DNA of 64,000 bases from HKCCE3408 sp039183205. GTDB lineage: Bacteria > Pseudomonadota > Alphaproteobacteria > Rhodobacterales > Rhodobacteraceae. Under the pieces are notes generated by a model. The model had not been told where the DNA came from and made no database searches. It worked only from the letters and a program-made list of their open reading frames with translations. Of this stretch, positions 24,336-32,662 are shown piece after piece; the first letter of the stretch is position 1; each line of letters starts with the position of its first letter. The position numbers and the translations under genes were made by a program. The stretch covers positions 1-64,000 of the forward strand of contig JBCDBR010000013.1 in the NCBI GenBank assembly GCA_039183205.1, written 5' to 3'.

Positions 24336-24851
24336 TCATGCGGCCACCTCCGCCGGGCCAGGATGGCGCCATATATGCATGCGGCCATAAACCTCATGGT
24401 CGAAAAATCCATCCGCGCGGCAGCCCAGCCGTCTGGCCAAAGACAGCGAGCGCGCGTTTGCGGGGTCCACCAGACTTATCGCGGTCTGCCACCTAAGTGT
24501 TTCGTAGGCATAATGCCGCGCCGCTTTGGCGGCTTCATAGGCGTACCCTTTGCCTTCGCCCGCCGCGAACATCGACCAGGCGATCTCTGCCTCGGGCCAA
24601 TCGTCGGGGTGGAAGGCACCGACAACGCCAAGCGGCTCATCCGCGCCGGCCAAGGTGACCATCCACCGGCCATAGCCCCGTAAATGCCACTGCCCGGCCA
24701 GTGCAGAGAATTGTTGCCACGCTTCCAATCGGGTGTTTGGTCCGCCAACGAACCTGGCCCGGTCACTGCCTCGAAAAGCCGCATAGGCGTCGAAATCCGA
24801 CAGTTGGGGCGCGCGCAACACCAAGCGTTCTGTTTCCAATACCGGGATCAT
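24336..24851 (-). CDS. GNAT acetyltransferase 5 of 5 (RimJ/RimL-like)
   Basis: A 171-residue acetyltransferase of the RimJ/RimL branch of GNAT enzymes, which acetylate N-terminal or small-molecule amines with acetyl-CoA. It opens with IPVLETERLVLRAPQLSDF, has the acetyl-CoA pyrophosphate-binding stretch GEGKGYAYEAAKAARHYA (motif A region) and ends with NARSLSLARRLGCR, the usual motif B asparagine-serine helix. The ATG overlaps the stop of the preceding GNAT gene by 4 bp. It is the last of five tandem paralogues. Substrate unknown. Confidence 0.88.
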   Translation of the reverse strand: MIPVLETERLVLRAPQLSDFDAYAAFRGSDRARFVGGPNTRLEAWQQFSALAGQWHLRGYGRWMVTLAGADEPLGVVGAFHPDDWPEAEIAWSMFAAGEGKGYAYEAAKAARHYAYETLRWQTAISLVDPANARSLSLARRLGCRADGFFDHEVYGRMHIWRHPGPAEVAA

Positions 24852-25390
24852 GTCGCACCCCCCAAAGCGGGATGCCGGTAGACCACGGTTGGGATGTCCG
24901 TGTGGGGCACGGGCGCTGTGTTGTCCAAGGTGCAGCCGAGCCGCTCGGCCAAGGCGCGTGATCGGACGTTGCACGGGTCGATGTAACTGACGGCCGTGGT
25001 CCAGCCGAGCGCACCGAACGCGTGATCGCGAATGGCCACCATCGCCTCGAACGCCAGTCCGCGCCCCTCATCGGCCGCATCCCAGATGGTCCAGCCGAGC
25101 TCCTGTTCTGGCCAATTGCCCGGAAACCACGGGCCGGCAGATCCAATGGGGCGTCCGCTATTGTGGTCGCAAAATACAAAGGTGCCGTAGCCGCGAGCGA
25201 CCCAATGGCCGGCCATAATGGCGAAGATGCGCCAGGCCTTTCCGAGATCGCAATCAGTGCTGCCGCCGACAAACTTTGCCCGCTCGGACATCGCGAATGG
25301 GATAAGGGCGGCCTCATCCCCGGCTTGCGGTGAACGGATGACCAAGCGTGCGGTTTCGAGAACCGGAGCGTCACTGAGCGTCACGACCAT
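24848..25390 (-). CDS. GNAT acetyltransferase 4 of 5 (RimJ/RimL-like)
   Basis: A 180-residue GNAT protein with the same layout as its neighbours: APVLETARLVIRSP at the start, ELGWTIWDAADEGRGLAFEA in the CoA-binding region (the usual Q/RxxG pattern is replaced by DEGRGLA), and NVRSRALAERLGC near the end. ATG 25390 follows the 67-base gap after the third paralogue, the only GNAT gene in the array without a 4-bp overlap on its 5' side. Its stop overlaps the next gene (ATGA). Substrate unknown. Confidence 0.87.
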   Translation of the reverse strand: MVVTLSDAPVLETARLVIRSPQAGDEAALIPFAMSERAKFVGGSTDCDLGKAWRIFAIMAGHWVARGYGTFVFCDHNSGRPIGSAGPWFPGNWPEQELGWTIWDAADEGRGLAFEAMVAIRDHAFGALGWTTAVSYIDPCNVRSRALAERLGCTLDNTAPVPHTDIPTVVYRHPALGGAT

Positions 25391-25457
25391 GGCGCGGCCT
25401 CGACATATCCGGCGAGCTCTTCCAAAACACCTGCTATTGTTACAAAAAGAAACGTCT

Positions 25458-26033
25458 TCATGTCGTTCGCCCGTGGCGCCAGACATGAGGGCTGTCGCCT
25501 TCGGCTGCGGTGATGTTGGCCTCGGCTGCAAGGTCGCGGGTTGCACCCATCCGTTCAGCAAGCCGATTGGAGGCGGTGTTATCGCGGTTCACGTAGGAGA
25601 CGAATTCGGGCAGCAGCCGCAGGCCCCAGTCGCGTGCGGCCGTCGCGGCTTCGGTGGCATAGCCTTGGCCGCGCGCCGCAGCGGTGAAAAGGTAGCCGAG
25701 TTCCGGCTCTTCATCCTCCCACTCAATTCCGATGTGGACGAAGCCGACAAGTGTACCCGTCGCACGCGTCTCCACTGACCAAAGGCCATGGCCGTGCAGC
25801 ATCCAGCAGGCGGTGTAATAGCTGAACTCGGTCCAGGCATCCTCGGGCGTCGTCGCCCCGCCAAGAAATGGCCCCTCCTCGCGGTAAATCTCCGTCCAGG
25901 CGGGCAGGTCCTCCAGCGATGGGGGCCGCAACCTCAGACGCTCGGTGTCAATCACCGGGATCGACGCGCGATGTCCACGCGCGGCCGTGGCTGCGGCGTC
26001 CTTGGGCGGGATGGTGCATCGCATCGCCATCAT
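25458..26033 (-). CDS. GNAT acetyltransferase 3 of 5 (RimJ/RimL-like)
   Basis: A 191-residue GNAT protein with a longer, alanine- and arginine-rich N-terminus of about 25 residues before the common IPVIDTERLRLRPPSLEDL. The CoA-binding motif is clear (ARGQGYATEAATAARDW), as is the terminal NTASNRLAERMGA helix. The start ATG 26033 overlaps the stop of the upstream GNAT gene (ATGATG context), and several ATGs follow closely, so the exact initiation codon is uncertain by a few residues. Substrate unknown. Confidence 0.87.
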   Translation of the reverse strand: MMAMRCTIPPKDAAATAARGHRASIPVIDTERLRLRPPSLEDLPAWTEIYREEGPFLGGATTPEDAWTEFSYYTACWMLHGHGLWSVETRATGTLVGFVHIGIEWEDEEPELGYLFTAAARGQGYATEAATAARDWGLRLLPEFVSYVNRDNTASNRLAERMGATRDLAAEANITAAEGDSPHVWRHGRTT

Positions 26034-26551
26034 CGCGCGCTCCAATGTCGATAGACGTGCGTTCGGTCTGGCGTATCGCCCATCGGCAGTGCCGCGTTTT
26101 GGTCCGGTATCGCCCCGAGACGCTCGGCAACGGCGACGGATTGTACGTGGCCCACGGGTATGTAGCTGACCAGGCTGCTTAGGCGCGCACGGGCCCAGTC
26201 GCGTACCCTGCGCGCAGCCTCGGTCGCGTAGCCGTGCCCCTCCTGGCCGTCGAATAATGTCCATCCCAACTCGGGTTCGGGGAATGCGTCGGGTTGCGCG
26301 ATGCCGACCATGCCAATGGCCAGGTCGTCGCCGGATCGGCACACCGTCCAGGTGCCGACACCGCGCAGAACCCAATCGGCCACGTCGCGGGCAAAACTGT
26401 CATAGGACCGCGCGCGGTCGCGCTGGCCGACATAAGGACTGCGCGGCGCAGCAAACATCGCAGCATGCGGTTCAAAATCCGCAAGCGCGGGCGCACGCAG
26501 CACCAGCCGATCGGTTTTGAGCGTCGGGATATGAAGGGTGAAGCCGGTCAC
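26030..26551 (-). CDS. GNAT acetyltransferase 2 of 5 (RimJ/RimL-like)
   Basis: A 173-residue GNAT protein. A GTG start at 26551 is chosen because it overlaps the stop of the upstream paralogue (GTGA) and places the conserved opening HIPTLKTDRLVLRAPALADF at residue 7, just as in the first paralogue. Motif A reads GQEGHGYATEAARRVRDWA and motif B HVQSVAVAERLGA. It is closest in sequence to paralogue 1, suggesting a recent duplication. Substrate unknown. Confidence 0.88.
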   Translation of the reverse strand: MTGFTLHIPTLKTDRLVLRAPALADFEPHAAMFAAPRSPYVGQRDRARSYDSFARDVADWVLRGVGTWTVCRSGDDLAIGMVGIAQPDAFPEPELGWTLFDGQEGHGYATEAARRVRDWARARLSSLVSYIPVGHVQSVAVAERLGAIPDQNAALPMGDTPDRTHVYRHWSAR

Positions 26552-27063
26552 GAGTCCCCCCAATGGCGAAACACCGAGCATTGCGCGGCCAGTGTCCCCG
26601 TGGGCAGCGTCGCCTCCGGGTCCTCCCATGCGCCCAACCGACGCGCCACCGCGACCGACCGGGCATTTCCAGGTGCAATATAGCTTACCAACGACGTGAT
26701 CTTGCCGCTGGCCCAACCGCGCGCCGCGCGCGCGGCCTCTGTGGCGTATCCCTGCCCCTCGAAACCGTCGTATAGTGCCCAACCCATTTCAGGTTCGGGG
26801 TAGTAGGCCGGGTGGCTGAGACCGGTAACACCAATCGCTGGCCCATTTTTCAGCGCGATGATCCAATGCCCGATGCCATTGAGGCACCAGCCGAAGAACT
26901 CGGTTGCGAAAAGGTGCCAAACCGTCCGGACGTTTGGGTCGGGAATGTGCGACCGATCCGAGGTCATGAAGGCGCAATAGGCCTCAAAATCCGCTTTCTG
27001 CGGCGCACGGAGGATCAACCTTTCGGTTGTCAGCGTGGGGATATGAACGTCAGTGCCGGTCAT
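26548..27063 (-). CDS. GNAT acetyltransferase 1 of 5 (RimJ/RimL-like)
   Basis: A 171-residue GNAT protein starting within the ffh stop (4-bp overlap). It opens with VHIPTLTTERLILRAPQKADF, has motif A GFEGQGYATEAARAARGWA and motif B NARSVAVARRLGA. Several Rhodobacterales carry one or more such genes just after ffh, so this copy is probably the ancestral member of the array. Candidate substrates (ribosomal protein N-termini, amino acids, polyamines) cannot be told apart from sequence. Confidence 0.9.
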   Translation of the reverse strand: MTGTDVHIPTLTTERLILRAPQKADFEAYCAFMTSDRSHIPDPNVRTVWHLFATEFFGWCLNGIGHWIIALKNGPAIGVTGLSHPAYYPEPEMGWALYDGFEGQGYATEAARAARGWASGKITSLVSYIAPGNARSVAVARRLGAWEDPEATLPTGTLAAQCSVFRHWGDS

Positions 27064-28562
27064 TTCTTTTTGCCAAAACCGCTAAGCCCGGGTGGCAAGG
27101 CGCCGCCGCCGAGACCGGGCAATCCGCCCATCTGCTTGGCGGCTTGTTCCAACGCTGCGGGGTCCATGGACCCGGGATCCATGCCCGGCGGCATCGCGGG
27201 CATCCCGCCCTTGCCGCCCAACAGCGCCCCCAAACCGCCGCGCATCATGCCCTTCTTGCCCATCTTTCCCATTTTTTTCATCACGTCGGCCATCTGCCGC
27301 TGCATCTTCAGCAGCTTATTTAGCTCCGAGACGTCTTGGCCCGCGCCCGCGGCAATTCGCTTTTTGCGGCTGGCTTGTAGGACCGCGGGGTTTGCGCGTT
27401 CGCGCTTTGTCATGGATTGGATCAGCGCAATTTGGCGACGCACGGTTTTGTCGTCAAACCCAGCCTCGCCAAGCTGCTTTTGCATCTTGCCCATACCGGG
27501 CATCATCGCGGCCAACCCCTCCATGCCGCCCATCTTTTGCATCTGTTCCAGCTGGCCCTTGAGATCGTTCATATTGAACAGACCTTTCTGGAACCGCTTC
27601 ATCATGCGCTCGGCCTGTTCGGCTTCCAGCGTCTCTTGCGCCTTTTCCACAAGTGCGACGATGTCGCCCATGCCGAGGATGCGCCCGGCGATCCGGTCCG
27701 GTTCAAAGGTTTCCAGGGCATCCATCTTTTCGCCGAGGCCGACAAAGCGGATTGGTTTGCCGGTGATCTGCCGCATCGACAGTGCTGCCCCGCCGCGGCC
27801 ATCCCCATCCATCCGCGTCAACACGACGCCGGACACACCGATCTTGTCGTCGAATTCTTGCGCTACGTTGACGGCGTCCTGGCCCGTCAATCCGTCCACC
27901 ACCAATAGCGTTTCGCGCGGATTGGCCACATCGCGCACGGCGGCGGCCTGGGCAATGAGTTCGACGTCAATATGAAGCCGACCCGCCGTGTCGAGCATAT
28001 AGACGTCGTAGCCGCCAAGGCTTGCCTGGGTCTTCGCGCGCTTTGCGATCGCAACGGGATCTTCGCCTTTCACGATCGGCAGAGTATCGACGCCGATTTG
28101 CTGACCCAATATCGCCAATTGCTCCATCGCGGCGGGGCGGTTTGTGTCAAGTGAGGCCATCAAAACGCGTTTGCCGTCGCGATCGGTCAGCCGCTTTGCC
28201 AGTTTCGCCGTCGTTGTGGTCTTCCCGGACCCCTGCAACCCGACCATGAGGATCGGGGCCGGCGGATTGTCGATCTTCAGAACCCCAGGATCGGTGTCTC
28301 CGCTCAGTGTCGCCACCAATTCGTCATGAACGATCTTGATGACTTGCTGGCCCGGTGTGACCGATTTGGTGACCGCAGCGCCCGTTGCCTTACGTTCGAC
28401 GGCGCGAATGAACTGCCGCGCGACCGGCAACGATACGTCGGCCTCCAGCAAGGCAACACGCACCTCCCGCAGGGCCGTCTTCACATCATCTTCGCTGAGC
28501 GCACCTTGCTTGGTGAGCCGGTCGAAGACGCCAGATAAGCGCTCGGAGAGATTTTCAAACAT
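27060..28562 (-). CDS. ffh: Signal recognition particle GTPase Ffh
   Basis: The SRP54 homologue that binds 4.5S RNA and signal sequences and docks with FtsY. The 500-residue protein has the helical N domain (1-90), the G domain with P-loop GLQGSGKTTT (108-117), DTAGRLHID and TRMDGDGRGGAALS, and a methionine-rich M domain (about 300-435) with the RNA-binding sequence SGAGQDVSELNKLL in near-standard form (here AAGAGQDVSELNKLL). A glycine/methionine-rich tail ends the protein. It heads the minus-strand series leading through five GNAT genes to rpsP. No 4.5S RNA gene is seen nearby. Confidence 0.98.
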   Translation of the reverse strand: MFENLSERLSGVFDRLTKQGALSEDDVKTALREVRVALLEADVSLPVARQFIRAVERKATGAAVTKSVTPGQQVIKIVHDELVATLSGDTDPGVLKIDNPPAPILMVGLQGSGKTTTTAKLAKRLTDRDGKRVLMASLDTNRPAAMEQLAILGQQIGVDTLPIVKGEDPVAIAKRAKTQASLGGYDVYMLDTAGRLHIDVELIAQAAAVRDVANPRETLLVVDGLTGQDAVNVAQEFDDKIGVSGVVLTRMDGDGRGGAALSMRQITGKPIRFVGLGEKMDALETFEPDRIAGRILGMGDIVALVEKAQETLEAEQAERMMKRFQKGLFNMNDLKGQLEQMQKMGGMEGLAAMMPGMGKMQKQLGEAGFDDKTVRRQIALIQSMTKRERANPAVLQASRKKRIAAGAGQDVSELNKLLKMQRQMADVMKKMGKMGKKGMMRGGLGALLGGKGGMPAMPPGMDPGSMDPAALEQAAKQMGGLPGLGGGALPPGLSGFGKKK

Positions 28563-28761
28563 GGGCCGTAGCCTTTTTGCTTCGAGGGTTCAGCCACATA
28601 TGGGGCCGCCGAAAACGCCAAACAGCCCCCGTGGGCGAATGATCGCTGACGGGGGTCGATCCTGGCACACGGGCCGAAGGACCGGATAGCTGGCTGCAAT
28701 CCGGATTTTGGCGGGCAATTACGCCGTCACGTTCGCGCTGTCAAGCTGCGTTGCGCGCCGC

Positions 28762-29277
28762 TTAAGCGCATTCAGCGATCAACTCGGTAATGTCGCCGGA
28801 AAGCATATCGCTACCATGGGCGTGGAGCGTCAACACGCGCCGCAACGACAGCGCATCCCATTCCGCTTGGGTGCGCGGTGGGATCGCCTCGGCCATGGTT
28901 CCCGGCCTTCCATACAGCGTCATGACCATCGGGCCACCGAAATCGACGCCGGCAAACGAAAAGCCTGTGACATCTTGGGCATAAATGCCCACGAGGTCTG
29001 CGGTAAAGTCCCGACTTGTGGTGATCAGCGTCCAGACCGGACCGCTGATCGTGTCGTCCAATGTCATTTGGCCCGTTGCCAAATGGGCCATGACGCCGCC
29101 CTCTTGTCGCATGGACTGGCCGGTTGTGAATTCCGCCGAACCCCGGAGCTCGGTCCCTGGCGCAATGATGCCAACGCCCTGCGTGACCTCAATGCGAAAA
29201 TTGAGTGCGCATTGCGCAGCGAAACCCGCCGAAGGGAGCCCCATCAGGATCGATAATGCCAGTGCCGGTCGCCACAT
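28762..29277 (-). CDS. Exported protein of unknown function
   Basis: A 171-residue protein with a signal peptide (MWRPALALSILMGLPSAGFA, probable cleavage after GFA) and a mature part rich in beta strands with two cysteines (one next to the predicted cleavage site and one at the C-terminus, ECA). I do not recognise a family. ATG 29277 is selected because it begins the signal peptide; a longer frame to 29313 adds only unlikely residues. It stands alone between ffh and the azoreductase gene on the same strand. Confidence 0.7.
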   Translation of the reverse strand: MWRPALALSILMGLPSAGFAAQCALNFRIEVTQGVGIIAPGTELRGSAEFTTGQSMRQEGGVMAHLATGQMTLDDTISGPVWTLITTSRDFTADLVGIYAQDVTGFSFAGVDFGGPMVMTLYGRPGTMAEAIPPRTQAEWDALSLRRVLTLHAHGSDMLSGDITELIAECA

Positions 29278-29334
29278 GTGGTGATATCTAGCACAGTGTT
29301 GCGCTTTTCCCAAGCATGCGCCGTGTGGGAGCCG

Positions 29335-29922
29335 CTAGGCCGCTGTCTCAAGCATTGCGATTGCATCCTCTGCTTTTTTCAAGGCCGCTTCTTCGGCCAC
29401 CATCAACCTGTCGGCGGCGACGAATTGCACATCCGATATTCCAATAAAGCCCAGGATGTGGCGTACATATCCGGTGGCAAAGTCGATCCCCGATCCCATT
29501 TCAGTGCCGCCGGAGGCCACCGCAACGATCGCGCGCTTGCCGCTCAAAAGCCCAACGGGCCCATCCTCGGTGTAGCGAAAAGTGACGCCTGCTCGGGTGA
29601 TCTGGTCAATCCACTCTTTGAAAGCTGCCGGAACACCGAAATTGTAAATCGGCAGGCCAATGACCAACGTATCGGCGGCCATAATCTCTGCAACAAGTGT
29701 CTGCGACGTTTCGAGAGCCGCATTCTGCGTCGCTGTAAGTTCGTCGGGCGGAGTGAAGTTCGCGCCGATCCAATCGGTGTCGATCAAAGGCACGCCATCC
29801 GCTAGATCGCGCGTGACAACCGATGGCGCACCGAGCTTTGCAAGGACTTTGTCGGTTAAGGAGCGAGAGACCGATCCGTCTTTGCGGGCGGAGGCGTCGA
29901 TGCGAAGGATTTTCTGGGTCAT
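29335..29922 (-). CDS. azoR: FMN-dependent NADH-azoreductase AzoR
   Basis: Flavodoxin-like FMN enzyme (195 residues) that reduces quinones and azo compounds with NADH. The N-terminal FMN phosphate-binding loop (RIDASARKDGSVSRSLTD), the GLPIYNFGVPAAFKEWIDQI segment and the ASGG loop (VAVASGGTEMG) are all typical of AzoR. ATG 29922 is preferred over the open frame further upstream. It is divergent from a LysR-type regulator (30033), and a perfect 10-bp inverted repeat brackets the shared promoter, so quinone- or electrophile-responsive control by that regulator is likely. Confidence 0.93.
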   Translation of the reverse strand: MTQKILRIDASARKDGSVSRSLTDKVLAKLGAPSVVTRDLADGVPLIDTDWIGANFTPPDELTATQNAALETSQTLVAEIMAADTLVIGLPIYNFGVPAAFKEWIDQITRAGVTFRYTEDGPVGLLSGKRAIVAVASGGTEMGSGIDFATGYVRHILGFIGISDVQFVAADRLMVAEEAALKKAEDAIAMLETAA

Positions 29923-29974
29923 GGGTGAATTCCGATCTGATCCGTTGAGTAGCAACGTCCCAAGAAATGCCCCT

Positions 29975-30046
29975 TGCTCAAATGAACACAATATGCGGAT
30001 ATGCCAGTGCGTATGTGTAGAGGCGCACACAAATGTCATTTGAGCA
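29975..30046. promoter_or_regulatory. Inverted repeat spanning the azoR/LysR divergent promoter
   Basis: TGCTCAAATG (29975-29984) and its exact reverse complement CATTTGAGCA (30037-30046) lie 52 bases apart; the right arm begins just inside the regulator gene. A shorter pair GTGCG (30007-30011) / CGCAC (30024-30028) lies between them. The pattern suits a LysR-type regulator controlling both genes; binding is inferred. Confidence 0.5.
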
Positions 30047-30917
30047 TTGGGATGAGATTCGGACTGCGTTCCAAGTGGCGCGGCTGGGCACCGTGTCCGG
30101 CGCGGCCGATGTTTTGGGCGTTCACCACGCCACGGTCATTCGCCATATCGACGCGCTGGAAAAGCGTCTGGGTGCAAAGCTGTTTCAACGCCATGCACGT
30201 GGCTATACGGCAACCGAAGCCGGACAGGACCTTTTATCGGTAGCGTCCTCGGCCGATGACCAATTCACGCAACTGGCAGGCCGGATCAAAGGCCGCGGCG
30301 ACGAGGTCACGGGCGAGTTGATCGTGACGTCGATTGAAAGCCTGTCACCCCTCCTGGTGCCCGCCATAAGCCGCTTCCAAGCCCGTCACCGCGAAGTTCA
30401 GGTGCGGTTTCTAACGGGCGCGCGCCTTCTTCGGCTGGAATACGGCGAGGCGCATGTTGCCATCCGAGCGGGTAAGCTTCCGGACCAACCGGACAACGTC
30501 GTGCAACCCTTTTTCACGCAACGTCTGAGCTTGGTTGCACACCAATCGTACATCGAAGAGTTCGGCCCCTTCACCGCCGAAACGGTTGATCAACATCGCT
30601 ATATCGGTGGCGCTGCCGAGAACCCGATTGCCCCGTTCTTGCGATGGTTGAGCGAAACCGTTCCACCCGAGACGATCGTGTTCCGCACGTCCGAGATGCG
30701 GGAGGTCAAGGACGCGGTCTTGTCCGGTATCGGCATCGGCTTCGTTGCCTCTTGGGATATGACAGACGGTGATGGGTTGGTTGAGGTCATGCCAAGCCTT
30801 GAGGAATGGAATGCGCGGTTTTGGCTCGTCACGCATATGGATCTGCACCGAACGGCAAAAGTGCAGACGTTCCTGCGGTTTCTCAAAGACGAAGTGAAAT
30901 CCTGGCAGACCGCATGA
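30033..30917 (+). CDS. LysR-family transcriptional regulator (azoR-linked)
   Basis: A 294-residue LTTR with winged helix-turn-helix (GTVSGAADVLGVHHATVIRHIDALEKRLG, split around residues 18-46) and a substrate-binding-like effector domain. It belongs to the same subgroup as the regulator at 13277. Divergent to azoR with a perfect inverted repeat in between, and overlapping by 4 bp (ATGA) with a downstream EamA transporter gene, so it probably controls both the reductase and the exporter. Effector unknown; quinones or azo/nitro compounds are reasonable candidates by association. Confidence 0.93.
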   Translation: MSFEHWDEIRTAFQVARLGTVSGAADVLGVHHATVIRHIDALEKRLGAKLFQRHARGYTATEAGQDLLSVASSADDQFTQLAGRIKGRGDEVTGELIVTSIESLSPLLVPAISRFQARHREVQVRFLTGARLLRLEYGEAHVAIRAGKLPDQPDNVVQPFFTQRLSLVAHQSYIEEFGPFTAETVDQHRYIGGAAENPIAPFLRWLSETVPPETIVFRTSEMREVKDAVLSGIGIGFVASWDMTDGDGLVEVMPSLEEWNARFWLVTHMDLHRTAKVQTFLRFLKDEVKSWQTA

Positions 30918-31798
30918 CCCTTTCGCCCGACGCGCGGGCGGGACATATCGCGATGCTGGTATTTTCTATGCTTGTTGCGGGGTCCTTTGCCTTGGGATCA
31001 CACGTCGCCAATTTGATCGATCCAGCGGCGATATCGGCCGTCAGATTCACCATCGCGGCAAGTGCGATTGGCGCCCTTTTGTGGCTGCGTGGCGGAATTC
31101 CGTCTTCGGTTTGGGCCGCGCCTTGGCGCTACTTTGTGCTGGGCGGCCTTTATGCAGCGTATTTCGTGGCTATGTTCGAGGGCCTCAAGACGGCAACACC
31201 CGTTTCAACCGCGGCTGTGTTCACTCTGACACCCATCCTCTCGGCCGGATTTGGCTGGCTCATGATGCGCCAAATCACGACGCCACGTGTAGCCATCGCG
31301 CTCGCCGTTGGCGCGTCCGGCGCGCTTTGGGTGATCTTTCGTGCCGATATCAATGCGCTTTTGGCGTTCGACATTGGCCGTGGCGAGACGATCTTCTTTT
31401 TCGGCTGCATTGCCCATGCCGCTTATACGCCAGCGGTGCGCTGGCTCAGCCGCGGTGAGCCGTTGTTGCCATTTACGTTCGCCACGTTGTTGGCGGCAAC
31501 CGCGATCCTAATGGTTGCCGGCGCGCGCGAGGTCGTGGCCTTTGATTGGGCCTCGGCGCCGCCCATTTTGTGGATCACCCTGTTCTACATCGCTTTTGGC
31601 GCGACATCCTTCACCGTATTTTTGGTTCAATTCGCGGCCATGCGCCTGCCGGCCGCCAAGGTGATGGCGTATACATACCTCGTGCCAAGTTGGGTCGCGC
31701 TTTGGCAAATCGCGCTCGGCGGTGCTGCGCCGCCGATTTTTGTTTTGGTTGGCGTGGGTTTGACCGTCTTGGCGCTCTTGCTGCTGCTACGGTCCTAA
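30914..31798 (+). CDS. EamA/DMT-family transporter
   Basis: A 294-residue drug/metabolite transporter with ten predicted membrane segments in two EamA repeats (about residues 10-140 and 155-290). The start ATG lies in the stop of the LysR gene (ATGA), giving coupled translation; the longer upstream frame is discarded. Export of an amino acid, metabolite or toxic compound is typical of the family, but the substrate cannot be read from sequence. The TAA stop overlaps the TAG stop of the opposite-strand ArsR gene in the tetranucleotide CTAA. Confidence 0.9.
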   Translation: MTLSPDARAGHIAMLVFSMLVAGSFALGSHVANLIDPAAISAVRFTIAASAIGALLWLRGGIPSSVWAAPWRYFVLGGLYAAYFVAMFEGLKTATPVSTAAVFTLTPILSAGFGWLMMRQITTPRVAIALAVGASGALWVIFRADINALLAFDIGRGETIFFFGCIAHAAYTPAVRWLSRGEPLLPFTFATLLAATAILMVAGAREVVAFDWASAPPILWITLFYIAFGATSFTVFLVQFAAMRLPAAKVMAYTYLVPSWVALWQIALGGAAPPIFVLVGVGLTVLALLLLLRS

Positions 31799-32121
31799 TC
31801 TGCCGGCAATTCTTGCGCCAGAAACGCCTCAAACGCGTCGAGGTTTATAGGTTCGAATTGACCAAATCCCTGCATCCAAACAGAGGCTTCTTTCAAAGCA
31901 TCGGGTTCCAGCTTGCACCATTTTACGCGACCGCGCTTTTCTTGGGCAATCAGGCCCGCCGCGGCTAGGATGCCCAGATGTTTCGAAATCGCGGTCAGGG
32001 ACATCTCAAAAGGCTCCGCCACATCTGTGACGGCCATATCGTCTTCTAACAGCATAGCGAGGATTGCCCGGCGCGTCGGATCTGCCAGCGCGGCAAAGAC
32101 GGTATCGAGATTGCGGCTCAT
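31795..32121 (-). CDS. ArsR-family transcriptional regulator
   Basis: A 108-residue winged-helix repressor with the ArsR pattern: LADPTRRAILAMLLEDDMAVTDVAEPF, then the recognition helix SLTAISKHLGILAAAGLI and the wing QEKRGRVKWCKLEP. It lacks the CxC metal motif of classical arsenic sensors; this branch (ending WMQGFGQF) usually pairs with an SRPBCC/AHSA1 protein gene, but none is present here. It is divergent from atpI and convergent with the EamA gene, sharing a 4-base double stop. Confidence 0.9.
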   Translation of the reverse strand: MSRNLDTVFAALADPTRRAILAMLLEDDMAVTDVAEPFEMSLTAISKHLGILAAAGLIAQEKRGRVKWCKLEPDALKEASVWMQGFGQFEPINLDAFEAFLAQELPAD

Positions 32122-32261
32122 GGCGCAATGTCTTGGCGGGCCGGAACCTGATCGTCAACCAATCGGTTGAATATCGATACGTGCCTGTATGCAGCCTTTC
32201 TGGCAAACTGAGCTCCAAAAAAAGTAAATAAAACAATTAATTAGAAAGTCCCACTGTGCGA

Positions 32262-32290
32262 TTGACTCTGCTGTCGAGACTGGCCTAGGG
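32262..32290 (+). promoter_or_regulatory. Candidate promoter of the atpIBEXF operon
   Basis: TTGACT (32262-32267), 17 bases, then CTAGGG (32285-32290). The -35 box is near consensus and the -10 is weak. The site lies 31 bases before the atpI start and downstream of an AT-rich stretch (about 32217-32247) that may act as an UP element. Confidence 0.45.
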
Positions 32291-32320
32291 TCCGCGTGAA
32301 ATCCGCCCATGGGGGTGCCG

Positions 32321-32662
32321 ATGCCAGCTGAACCCGATCCGGATCGTCTTGCGACGCTAGAGGCTCGGATCGCGCAGGCAAAAGGCGAAGACGAACCCGT
32401 CTCCCGCATGGGCGAAAGCCATCGTCAGGGTCAGTTGGCTTGGCGGATGGTGATAGAGTTGGTGGCCGGTCTCGCGATCGGTTTCGGCATGGGATACGGG
32501 CTCGACACGCTTTTCGGCACGACCCCTTGGCTCATGCTGATTTTCACGGTTCTGGGTTTCGTGGCTGGGGTCAAAACGATGATCCGTTCAGCCGCTGAGG
32601 TGCAAAATCAGATGGCAGGCGATGCGCCGCCTGACAGAGAGGACGAGACACGTGGCGAGTGA
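32321..32662 (+). CDS. atpI: ATP synthase protein I (AtpI)
   Basis: Small membrane protein that opens the F0 operon and is thought to help assembly of the c-ring and Mg2+ supply. The 113-residue product has a polar N-terminal third and two membrane helices (about residues 42-62 and 66-85, with GFGMGYGLDTLFGTTPWLM). ATG 32321 has GGGGG about 5-6 bases upstream; ATG 32309 is a four-residue-longer alternative. Its end overlaps the atpB start by 11 bases. Confidence 0.9.
   Translation: MPAEPDPDRLATLEARIAQAKGEDEPVSRMGESHRQGQLAWRMVIELVAGLAIGFGMGYGLDTLFGTTPWLMLIFTVLGFVAGVKTMIRSAAEVQNQMAGDAPPDREDETRGE

Noticed and set aside
28563..28761. 4.5S (SRP) RNA gene beside ffh
   Set aside because: The region has a GC-rich inverted repeat, but the conserved SRP RNA tetraloop and internal-loop sequences were not found.
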